From positions 1-25,080 of the forward strand of contig JAEXGT010000061.1 in NCBI GenBank assembly GCA_023450615.1: a DNA stretch of 25,080 bases. Reading direction: 5' to 3'. Position numbers and translations under genes: made by a program. Of the stretch, positions 1 to 6,630 are shown piece after piece. Source of the DNA: Pseudomonadota bacterium (GTDB taxonomy: Bacteria > Pseudomonadota > Alphaproteobacteria > Rhizobiales > Beijerinckiaceae). Below the pieces are notes generated by a model. It searched no databases, had not been told where the DNA came from, and saw nothing but the letters and a program-made list of their open reading frames with translations. Positions within the stretch are counted from its first letter, which is position 1. Each line of letters begins with the position of its first letter.

Positions 1-543
1 GGCGGCAAGTTCGGGCGGAAGCTTGTCCGGTTCGTAAGCCGGAATATCGAGCTGGACCAGGGACACGAACGGGACGCCGAGATCAGCCTTTCCGCCGGAA
101 CGGTCGATGAGACAGGCCGCGCCCAGAAGCGTCCCGGGATGCTCTTTGAGGGCCGCAAGGCATTCACGGGAGGACAGGCCGGTGGTGACGATGTCTTCCA
201 CCATCACGACGCGCGCGCCTTCGGGAATGGTGAAGCCGCGGCGCAGGGCAAACACGCCGTTCTCGCGCTCTACGAAGATCGCCTTGGCGCCGAGATGCCG
301 GGCGGTCTCATAGCCGGGCACGATGCCGCCCACGGCCGGGGAAACCACATAATCCACGGACCCGAAGCTCTGCTTGATCTTATCGGCAAGCGCCCTGCAG
401 ACCCGCTCCGTCCGAGCAGGATCCTGGAAGACGAACATCTTCTGCAAGAAGACCGGGCTGTGAAGCCCTGACGAGAGAATGAAGTGCCCTTCGAGCAACG
501 CACCTGCGGAGCGGAATTCTTCAAGGACTTCGTTCTGTGTCAT
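1..543 (-). CDS. pyrE: Orotate phosphoribosyltransferase (3' end outside window)
   Basis: PyrE joins orotate to PRPP to make orotidine 5'-monophosphate in de novo pyrimidine synthesis, in the cytoplasm. The ATG is at 543-541 and the frame stays open for 181 codons to the window edge; the family in alphaproteobacteria is about 190 residues, so only the last few residues and the stop are missing. The PRPP-binding motif VVMVEDIVTTGLS lies at residues 112-124, and SPAVGGIVPGYE (68-79) and FVERENG (90-96) also match the family. The start has a clear Shine-Dalgarno AGGAG seven bases upstream. The gene follows rsh and a peptidase C26 gene on the same strand. The rpoZ-rsh-pyrE order is familiar in Rhizobiales, which supports the call. 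Confidence 0.95.
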   Translation of the reverse strand, partial: MTQNEVLEEFRSAGALLEGHFILSSGLHSPVFLQKMFVFQDPARTERVCRALADKIKQSFGSVDYVVSPAVGGIVPGYETARHLGAKAIFVERENGVFALRRGFTIPEGARVVMVEDIVTTGLSSRECLAALKEHPGTLLGAACLIDRSGGKADLGVPFVSLVQLDIPAYEPDKLPPELAA

Positions 544-581
544 GGCTTGTCTCCTGCGTCAGGGCTGTGTGGCAGGAGGGA

Positions 582-609
582 CGGCGAGAGGCAAGAGGCA
601 AAAGGCAAA
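582..609. repeat. Heptanucleotide tandem repeat upstream of pyrE
   Basis: On the plus strand three adjacent 7-base units read AGGCAAG, AGGCAAA, AGGCAAA (589-609), preceded by a degenerate copy CGGCGAG (582-588). It sits in the 97-base gap between the C26 peptidase gene and pyrE, about 40 bases upstream of the pyrE start, so a change in copy number would alter the pyrE leader. The repeat is seen directly; any function is unknown. Confidence 0.7.
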
Positions 610-640
610 TGCTCAGATGCTGTGGCCCAGTAACGTCAGG

Positions 641-1333
641 CTACTTTGTAGCATCGATGAACGCTCTGAAGATTGCGTTGCCGGGATGCTCCTGCCTGAC
701 GAACAGTTCCGGATGCCATTGTACGCCGAGAGCGAAACGGCGGGATGGAATTTCGATGGCCTCGATCACGCCATCCTCGGCATGGGCGCTTGCGACCGCG
801 CCGTCCGACAATTCGACGACGGCTTCACGATGAAAGGTATTCACCGTGAGTTGCGGCTGGCCTACGATGCGGTAGAGCCGGGTGTTCTCCCTGATGGCGA
901 CGGAATGCACATGATTGCTCTTGTCGTGCTCCATGATGTGCGAACCCAGGGAGCGCACATCCGGTGACAGGCGGCAGCCGTAAAGGCCTGCGAGAACCTG
1001 CATGCCGTTGCAGATGCCGAGCACAGGCTTGTCGCGCTCAAGGAAGCCGCGCATGAGCGCAAGCTCCACATCGAGACGTTCGGATTTCGGGGCCTTCGAG
1101 ACTTGGCCGTCGATGAACCATTCATCGGGAAAGGCAAAGCGTCCGCCGACATTCACGAAGCCGTCGAAATCGTTCACGACATCTCCGACCATGTCCATGA
1201 AATAGGGGATGCCGAAGGGCAGGCCGCCAGCCTCGTGGACGGCGATGAAATAGTTCTTCGTCATGTCGTAGCGCGTGCCATCGACACTGGTGTTCTCGTC
1301 CATGATGATGGCGATGCGCGGCTTTGTGGACAT
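641..1333 (-). CDS. Peptidase C26 / class I glutamine amidotransferase-like hydrolase
   Basis: A 230-residue single-domain protein of the gamma-glutamyl hydrolase type (PuuD-like peptidase C26, class I glutamine amidotransferase fold). The nucleophile elbow is LGICNGMQ with Cys108, and the His-Glu pair is in QWHPE (His207, Glu209), so the catalytic triad looks intact. PuuD enzymes hydrolyse gamma-glutamyl-GABA in putrescine breakdown and usually carry an Arg after the Cys (CRG); here it is Asn (CNG), so the substrate may differ. No putrescine genes are nearby. The ATG lies only 6 bases after the rsh stop, indicating co-transcription with rsh, and pyrE follows 97 bases downstream. The fold and triad are clear; the substrate is not. 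Confidence 0.8.
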   Translation of the reverse strand: MSTKPRIAIIMDENTSVDGTRYDMTKNYFIAVHEAGGLPFGIPYFMDMVGDVVNDFDGFVNVGGRFAFPDEWFIDGQVSKAPKSERLDVELALMRGFLERDKPVLGICNGMQVLAGLYGCRLSPDVRSLGSHIMEHDKSNHVHSVAIRENTRLYRIVGQPQLTVNTFHREAVVELSDGAVASAHAEDGVIEAIEIPSRRFALGVQWHPELFVRQEHPGNAIFRAFIDATK

Positions 1334-1339
1334 GATCGT

Positions 1340-3505
1340 TTACCCGGTGACGCGGTCGACGCGGCTCACCACGCGCTTGGCGCGCAGTTCCGCGATAATG
1401 GCATTGAGATGCTTGAGGTCCCATACGGTCAAGTCGATGGTGACGTCCGTGAAGTCCTGCGTGCGGCGCTTCATGTTCACGCTGTCGATGTTGCCGTCGT
1501 GATCCGCGATAACCTGCGCGATCTGCGCGAGCGAGCCCGGCTCGTTGATGGATTGCAACTTGATGCGCGCAGGGAAACGCTGCGCGGAATCGAGCTCAAG
1601 ATCCCAGCGCACGTCGATCCAGCGATCCGGCTCGTTGTCGAAATCGGCAAGCGCCGATGATTGGATCGGATAGATGGTCACGCCTTCGCCGGGCGTGAGA
1701 ATGCCGACGATGCGGTCGCCCGGAACGGCGCCGCCTTCCGGCGCGAAGCGGATCGGCATGTCCTTGTTGAGGCCGCGAATCGGGATGCCGTCGGTCTGCT
1801 CCCCATCCGGCCGCGCGCCGTCAGGCTGGGCAGCGCTTCTGGGCTCGGTGCCTGCGCGGCGCTCTTCCTTGTAATCGGGATAGACCGCGCGCACCACGTC
1901 GCCGGAGAACATCTCGCCCCGGCCGACCGCCGCCAGCACATCTTCCACGGAAACGCGCGCCAGCCGGGGCAGGGCGCCTTTGAGTTTCTCGTCCGAGAAG
2001 GCGCGGCCTGCACGCTCGAAAGCCCGCTCCAGAATCTGGTGGCCGAGGCCCGTGTATTGCCGGCGCACGGCGGCACGCGTGGCGCGGCGGATCGAGGCGC
2101 GCGCCTTGCCGGTCACGACGAGGGATTCCCACGCAGCCGGAGGCGTCTGGCCCTCGGCGCGAACGATCTCTACCTCGTCGCCGTTCTGCAATTCGGTCAG
2201 CAGGGGCGACATGCGGCCGTTGATCTTGCAGCCTACGGCGGTGTTGCCGACATCGGTGTGTACCGCGTATGCGAAGTCGATGGGCGTCGCGCCGCGCGGC
2301 AGCGCGATAAGGCGGCCCTTCGGCGTGAAGCAGAACACCTGATCGTGGAAGAGTTCGAGCTTGGTGTGCTCCAGAAACTCTTCCGGATTGTCGCCTTCCG
2401 CGAGCAGGTCGATGGTGCGCCGCAGCCATTGATAAGCGCGGCTTTCGTTCGCCAGGCGCGAGTTGTCGTTCACGCCTTCCTTGTAGAGCGCGTGGGCGGC
2501 GATGCCGTATTCCGCCACTTCATCCATGTCGGCGGTGCGGATCTGCAGCTCCACGCGTTGGCTTCCCGGCCCGATCACGGTGGTGTGGATCGAGCGGTAA
2601 TCGTTCTGCTTCGGCGTCGAGATGTAGTCCTTGTAGCGGCCCGGAACCATGGGCCAGCTCGTATGCACGATGCCGAGCGTGCGGTAGCATTCGTCGACGG
2701 TGCGGACGATGATGCGGAAGGCGAAGATATCGGACAATTGCTCGAAGGAAACGGACTTGCGCTCCATCTTACGCCAGATGGAGTAAGGGCGCTTCTGTCG
2801 CCCCGACACTTCCGCATCAATGCCCTGCGCCTTGAGCTTGGTAGTAAGCGTCTGCTCGATTTCCTCGACGAGCTTTTCGCTCTTGGCCGTCAGTTCGTGG
2901 AGGTGGCGGTTGATGGCCTCGAATGCTTCCGGGTCGAGATTCTGGAAGGAGAGTTCCTCCAGTTCCTCGCGCATTTCCTGAATACCCATGCGGCCCGCGA
3001 GCGGGGCATAGATTTCCAGCGTTTCCTGCGCAATGCGCTGGCGCTTCTCCGGCGGCATGAAGCCGAGAGTACGCATGTTGTGCAGGCGGTCGGCGAGCTT
3101 GACCAGAAGCACGCGCACATCGTCCGCGATGGCGAGGAGCAGCTTGCGGAAATTCTCGCCCTGTGCCGCGCGCTTCGAGACAAGGTCCAGGCGCTTGATC
3201 TTGGTGAGGCCGTCGACGAGGGAGCCGATCTGAGGGCCGAAGGTCTTGTTGATCTCCTCCAGTGTCGCCTCGGTATCCTCCACCGTATCATGGAGCACGG
3301 CGGCGGCGATGGTCGCCTCGTCGAGCTTCATGTCGGTCAGGATGGCTGCGACTTCCAGGGGATGGCCGAAGAACAGATCGCCGGATGCGCGCTTCTGGTT
3401 GCCATGAGCCATCATGGCGTACACGTAGGCACGGTTGAGAAGCGCCTCGTCAGCCGAGGGGTTGTAGCGCTTGACCCGCTCGACGAGTTCGTACTGGCGC
3501 ATCAT
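1340..3505 (-). CDS. rsh: Bifunctional (p)ppGpp synthetase/hydrolase, RelA/SpoT family
   Basis: This enzyme makes and degrades the alarmone (p)ppGpp and so controls the stringent response. I place the start at ATG 3505, giving 721 residues, because GGAGG lies 11 bases upstream (3521-3517) and the protein then opens with MMRQYELVERV, the usual family start; the frame stays open 28 codons further up to 3589. Domains in order: HD hydrolase about 46-144 with His48, HDTVED at 72-77 and Asp139/Asn143 of ADRLHN; synthetase about 234-338 with the motif RYKD at 290-293, the RXKD form typical of bifunctional enzymes; TGS about 386-448; a Pro/Gly/Asp-rich linker about 548-573; C-terminal ACT about 647-717. 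All key hydrolase and synthetase residues I can check are present. It is separated from rpoZ by a terminator and so probably has its own promoter. Confidence 0.95.
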   Translation of the reverse strand: MMRQYELVERVKRYNPSADEALLNRAYVYAMMAHGNQKRASGDLFFGHPLEVAAILTDMKLDEATIAAAVLHDTVEDTEATLEEINKTFGPQIGSLVDGLTKIKRLDLVSKRAAQGENFRKLLLAIADDVRVLLVKLADRLHNMRTLGFMPPEKRQRIAQETLEIYAPLAGRMGIQEMREELEELSFQNLDPEAFEAINRHLHELTAKSEKLVEEIEQTLTTKLKAQGIDAEVSGRQKRPYSIWRKMERKSVSFEQLSDIFAFRIIVRTVDECYRTLGIVHTSWPMVPGRYKDYISTPKQNDYRSIHTTVIGPGSQRVELQIRTADMDEVAEYGIAAHALYKEGVNDNSRLANESRAYQWLRRTIDLLAEGDNPEEFLEHTKLELFHDQVFCFTPKGRLIALPRGATPIDFAYAVHTDVGNTAVGCKINGRMSPLLTELQNGDEVEIVRAEGQTPPAAWESLVVTGKARASIRRATRAAVRRQYTGLGHQILERAFERAGRAFSDEKLKGALPRLARVSVEDVLAAVGRGEMFSGDVVRAVYPDYKEERRAGTEPRSAAQPDGARPDGEQTDGIPIRGLNKDMPIRFAPEGGAVPGDRIVGILTPGEGVTIYPIQSSALADFDNEPDRWIDVRWDLELDSAQRFPARIKLQSINEPGSLAQIAQVIADHDGNIDSVNMKRRTQDFTDVTIDLTVWDLKHLNAIIAELRAKRVVSRVDRVTG

Positions 3506-3642
3506 GTCCGCCGCCACCTCCTCATATTCGGTTATCTGGCTGAAAACAGAAGATTTTAAAGAATATTGTACAACGTTTTCTGACCGCAAGCTGAATACCT
3601 TGCCGCAGGCAGCAAAACCACGCTGTGGTTAAGGCTCCCATG

Positions 3643-3669
3643 AAAAAGCCCGGCGCGGGGCCGGGCTTT
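3643..3669 (-). terminator. Rho-independent terminator after rpoZ
   Basis: On the minus strand a perfect 10-base-pair stem (AAAGCCCGGC with GCCGGGCTTT) closes a 5-base loop and runs into TTTTT. It begins 24 bases after the rpoZ stop and lies about 140 bases before the rsh start. The T run is on the minus-strand side only (the plus strand has just three Ts), so it terminates rpoZ transcription. Confidence 0.85.
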
Positions 3670-3693
3670 CCAGAAAATTGTTGCTTTAAACGC

Positions 3694-4098
3694 TTACTCG
3701 CGCTCGTCGTCGTCCGAGCTGTTGTTGCTCGGAGGCACGAGGCCCTCGAGACCGCGGAGCAGGTCTTCCTCGCTCATGCGGTCGAACTGGACGTCGGCGT
3801 CGTTGTCGCTGCCAGTGGCGGCAGCGGTGTTCCCGAGCATCGGAACGGCCTCGGCCTCCGGCTCGTCCACCTCGACATACTTCTGCATGGAGTGGATGAG
3901 CTGCTCCTTCAGATCGTCGGGAGCGATGGTCTCGTCCGCGATCTCGCGGAGAGCCACGACGGGGTTCTTGTCACGGTCGCGGTCGATGGTGAGCGGCGAG
4001 CCCGAGGAAATCAGGCGGGCACGGTGGCTGGCCAGCAGCACGAGCTCAAACCGGTTATCGACCTTGTCGATGCAGTCTTCGACGGTCACGCGAGCCAT
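3694..4098 (-). CDS. rpoZ: RNA polymerase omega subunit
   Basis: The small omega subunit helps assemble RNA polymerase by binding the beta' subunit, and in proteobacteria it contributes to the (p)ppGpp site. The protein is 134 residues, starting MARVTVEDCIDKVDNRFELV, the diagnostic omega N-terminus, followed by the conserved ASHRAR segment. Alphaproteobacterial omega is longer than the 91-residue E. coli protein and ends in an acidic tail, as here (SSDDDERE). The ATG at 4098 has AAGGAG six bases upstream; the frame is open upstream to 4203 but without homology. It is transcribed away from fabD and ends at a strong terminator before rsh. Its position next to rsh is conserved in Rhizobiales. 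Confidence 0.95.
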   Translation of the reverse strand: MARVTVEDCIDKVDNRFELVLLASHRARLISSGSPLTIDRDRDKNPVVALREIADETIAPDDLKEQLIHSMQKYVEVDEPEAEAVPMLGNTAAATGSDNDADVQFDRMSEEDLLRGLEGLVPPSNNSSDDDERE

Positions 4099-4393
4099 GC
4101 AGGGCTCCTTTTTCAGGTTCAAGAGAATATCGGAAGGGGGACCGGATACACTGGATGCCTCAAGAAAACAAGAGGATGCGTTCCGGGACAGGGACTTAAA
4201 CACCGGCCCCTGCGCCCGATGCGGGCATGCGCCCGTGGGAGGTGCTTTCCTGCCGCATCGTCAGGCCCTTTATGATGCGGGACACTGCCTTCTAGGGCTT
4301 GGATAAGCCCTTAGAATGCGCTCTTTTCCTTGACTCCAGGGCTGCCGGGTGCGAGTCCCGCGCCAATTCGATGCAATAAAGGTTCCGCTCCCG
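4099..4393. promoter_or_regulatory. Divergent rpoZ / fabD control region
   Basis: This 295-base gap separates rpoZ (minus) from fabD (plus) and must hold both promoters, but I cannot pick convincing -35/-10 pairs. It contains an imperfect palindrome at 4290-4316, TTCTAGGGCTT and AAGCCCTTAGAA around GGAT with one unpaired T, about 78 bases upstream of fabD. It also holds an 8-base direct repeat TGCGCCCG at 4211-4218 and 4228-4235 with the inverse GCGGGCA between. The palindrome has no T run on either side, so it is not a typical terminator; an operator or leader hairpin is possible. Confidence 0.45.
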
Positions 4394-5341
4394 ATGAAGC
4401 GCGCATTCATTTTTCCGGGCCAGGGAAGCCAGGCCGTGGGCATGGGCAAGGCTCTTGCCGATGCCTTCCCCCAGGCCAAGGCCGTGTTCGACGAGGTGGA
4501 CGAGGCTCTCTCGCAGAAGCTTTCCACGCTTATGTGGGAAGGCCCAGCCGAGGAGCTGACCCTGACCGCCAACACCCAGCCGGCCCTGATGGCCGTGAGC
4601 CTCGCCGCCATGCGCGTGCTTGAGGCCGAGGCCGGGCTCGACCTCAAGAAGCATGCCGCTTTTGTCGCCGGGCACTCTCTCGGCGAATATTCGGCCCTTG
4701 CCGCCGCCGGTAGCCTCTCGATTGCCGATACGGCCCGCCTGCTGCGCATTCGCGGCAACGCCATGCAGAACGCCGTGCCCGTGGGGCAGGGCGCCATGGC
4801 GGCCCTTCTAGGCCTTGAATACGATACCGCCCTCGAGGTGGCCCGTGAGGCTGCCCAGGGCGAGGTCTGCGATGCGGCCAACGACAATGGCGGCGCGCAG
4901 GTCGTGGTTTCCGGCCATAAGGCCGCCGTTGAGCGTGCCGTCGCCATCGCCCAGGAGAAGGGCGCCAAGCGCGCCGTGATGCTGGCCGTGTCCGCCCCCT
5001 TCCATTGCGCGCTCATGCAGCCCGCTGCCGACGCCATGCGCGAGGCGCTGGCCGGCGTGACCGTCAATGCCCCGGCCGTGCCGGTGGTCGCCAATGTGGA
5101 GGCCGCTCCGATCTCCGATCCCGCAGCGATCAGGGATGCCTTGGTCCGTCAGGTCACCGGAACGGTTCGCTGGCGCGAATGCGTGGCCTATATGGCCGCT
5201 CAGGGCGTTGAATCATTTTATGAGGTTGGGTCGGGTAAGGTCCTGACCGGACTTGTGAAACGCATCGCGGCGGGCGCTACGTCCAGCGCCATCGGAACCC
5301 CCGATGACGTCGCCGCCTTCAAAGCTTCCCTGCAAGGATAA
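4394..5341 (+). CDS. fabD: Malonyl-CoA:ACP transacylase
   Basis: FabD transfers the malonyl group from CoA to acyl carrier protein, supplying the elongation unit of type II fatty-acid synthesis. The 315-residue protein starts MKRAFIFPGQGSQ, the family N-terminus; a GTG 45 bases upstream is in frame but adds nothing conserved. The nucleophile motif GHSLG places the catalytic Ser at 95, the conserved Arg is at 120 (RGNAMQ), and the partner His is 204 (SAPFHC). Length matches the family (about 310). It leads the fabD-fabG-acpP-fabF cluster, with fabG starting 12 bases after its stop, so the two are surely co-transcribed. The Shine-Dalgarno is weak (AAAGG about 12 bases upstream). Confidence 0.96.
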   Translation: MKRAFIFPGQGSQAVGMGKALADAFPQAKAVFDEVDEALSQKLSTLMWEGPAEELTLTANTQPALMAVSLAAMRVLEAEAGLDLKKHAAFVAGHSLGEYSALAAAGSLSIADTARLLRIRGNAMQNAVPVGQGAMAALLGLEYDTALEVAREAAQGEVCDAANDNGGAQVVVSGHKAAVERAVAIAQEKGAKRAVMLAVSAPFHCALMQPAADAMREALAGVTVNAPAVPVVANVEAAPISDPAAIRDALVRQVTGTVRWRECVAYMAAQGVESFYEVGSGKVLTGLVKRIAAGATSSAIGTPDDVAAFKASLQG

Positions 5342-5353
5342 GAGGAGAGCCTC

Positions 5354-6091
5354 ATGTTCGACCTGACTGGCCGCAAGGCTCTCGTGACCGGAGCCACCGG
5401 CGGTATCGGCGGTTCCATCGCCCGTGCTCTTCACGCCCGTGGCGCGACCGTCACCATCTCCGGCACCCGCCGCGCCGCTCTCGACGAGCTGGCCACCTCG
5501 CTCGGCGAGCGTGTCCATGTGGTTGAGGCGAATCTCGCCGACAAGGACTCTGTCGAGGCTCTCGTTCCCGCTGCGGAAGCCGCCATGGACGGCCTCGATA
5601 TCCTCGTGAACAATGCGGGCGTGACCAAGGACAACCTGTTCATGCGCATGAAGGACGAGGAGTGGGATACGGTGATCGCCGTCAACCTCACCGCCGCCTT
5701 CCGCCTGTCCCGCGCCGCCGTGAAGGGCATGATGCGCCGCCGCTATGGCCGCATCGTCAATATCGGTTCGGTCGTCGGCTCGACCGGCAATCCGGGGCAG
5801 GGCAACTACGCCGCTTCCAAGGCAGGCCTCATCGGCATGACCAAGGCGCTTGCCGCCGAAGTGGCGAGCCGCAACATCACCGTGAACCTCGTCGCACCCG
5901 GATTCATCGAATCCCCGATGACGGACGTTCTCAACGACAAGCAGCGTGAGGGCATTCTCGGCACTATCCCTATGGGAAGGCTGGGCCAGGGCGACGAGAT
6001 CGCCTCGTCGGTTGTCTACCTCGCTTCCAATGAAGCCGGCTACGTAACGGGGCACACCCTGCACGTAAACGGCGGAATGGCGATGTTCTGA
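5354..6091 (+). CDS. fabG: 3-oxoacyl-ACP reductase
   Basis: FabG is the NADPH-dependent ketoreductase that performs the first reduction in each fatty-acid elongation cycle. The 245-residue protein is a classical short-chain dehydrogenase: dinucleotide motif TGATGGIG at 12-19, NNAG at 86-89, and catalytic Asn111, Ser139, Tyr152 and Lys156 (YAASK). The C-terminus GHTLHVNGGMAMF is the FabG signature ending. The start has GGAG seven to eight bases upstream. It sits between fabD and acpP, which settles the assignment over other short-chain dehydrogenases. Confidence 0.96.
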   Translation: MFDLTGRKALVTGATGGIGGSIARALHARGATVTISGTRRAALDELATSLGERVHVVEANLADKDSVEALVPAAEAAMDGLDILVNNAGVTKDNLFMRMKDEEWDTVIAVNLTAAFRLSRAAVKGMMRRRYGRIVNIGSVVGSTGNPGQGNYAASKAGLIGMTKALAAEVASRNITVNLVAPGFIESPMTDVLNDKQREGILGTIPMGRLGQGDEIASSVVYLASNEAGYVTGHTLHVNGGMAMF

Positions 6092-6327
6092 AGGCACTTA
6101 GGGAGGCTTGCAGAATCTGTTCGCAGGTCCTGCTCGCCTCTCGCCAGAGAGGATAAGCTTGTGTTAAGCATGAGCCCGATCGCACCAAAAGGGGTTGACC
6201 GGCGCTTAAAAATGCGGCTTTGCACGGCGCAAGGTAGCCGTTTCAGCGTTGTCAGCTGAGCAGCTGATCTAAGTTTCTATTTTAATCCGCCCAATTCCTG
6301 AGGCGGCAGCCACTGAGGAAGAAAACG
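6092..6327 (+). promoter_or_regulatory. acpP upstream region with palindrome
   Basis: A 236-base gap between fabG and acpP, long enough for a separate acpP promoter. TTGACC at 6195-6200 could be a -35 element but no good -10 follows at 17 bases, so this is tentative. A perfect inverted repeat TCAGCTG-AG-CAGCTGA lies at 6252-6267, 60 bases before the acpP start. A small hairpin CCTCTC-GCCA-GAGAGG is at 6138-6153 just after fabG, without a T run. Confidence 0.45.
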
Positions 6328-6564
6328 ATGAGTGACGTCGCTGATCGCGTGAAGAAGATTGTTGTCGAGCACCTCGGCGTCGAAGCCGACAAGGTCACGG
6401 ACAACGCCAACTTCATCGACGACCTGGGCGCGGACAGCCTCGATACCGTCGAGCTGGTGATGGCCTTCGAAGAAGAGTTCAACGTCGAGATTCCGGACGA
6501 TGCTGCTGAGACCATCGTGACGGTTGGCGACGCCATCCGCTTCCTCGAGAAGAACGCAGCCTAA
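6328..6564 (+). CDS. acpP: Acyl carrier protein
   Basis: The 78-residue acidic carrier holds growing acyl chains as thioesters on a 4'-phosphopantetheine arm. The attachment site is Ser37 in the canonical GADSLDTVELVM motif; holo-ACP synthase adds the prosthetic group. Sequence and length are those of the dedicated fatty-acid carrier. The ATG has GAGGAAG upstream. It is preceded by a 236-base region likely to hold its own promoter and followed 10 bases later by a strong terminator, consistent with acpP being made as an abundant short mRNA. It feeds FabD, FabG and FabF encoded alongside, and indirectly the lipid A exported by the Lpt proteins. Confidence 0.97.
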   Translation: MSDVADRVKKIVVEHLGVEADKVTDNANFIDDLGADSLDTVELVMAFEEEFNVEIPDDAAETIVTVGDAIRFLEKNAA

Positions 6565-6573
6565 TATGTTGAC

Positions 6574-6611
6574 GGGCGTCGGGTGAGCCACCTGACGCCC
6601 GATTTTTATTT
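6574..6611 (+). terminator. Rho-independent terminator between acpP and fabF
   Basis: A 12-base-pair stem (GGGCGTCGGGTG at 6574-6585 with CACCTGACGCCC at 6589-6600, one G-T wobble) closes a 3-base loop and is followed by GATTTTTATTT. It starts 10 bases after the acpP stop and its T tract ends only 19 bases before fabF, so fabF depends on read-through or a promoter buried here. Confidence 0.85.
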
Positions 6612-6630
6612 AACGATAGGGTAGAACGTT

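Noticed and set aside
1661..3559. A 632-codon open frame on the plus strand opposite rsh
   Set aside because: It mirrors the codon structure of rsh, has no recognisable domain, and rsh has intact catalytic motifs. Long antisense frames are expected in GC-rich genomes.
4344..4364. A stretch resembling a tRNA T-arm and CCA end before fabD
   Set aside because: No acceptor, D-arm or anticodon arm can be built upstream, and the stem is only about four pairs.
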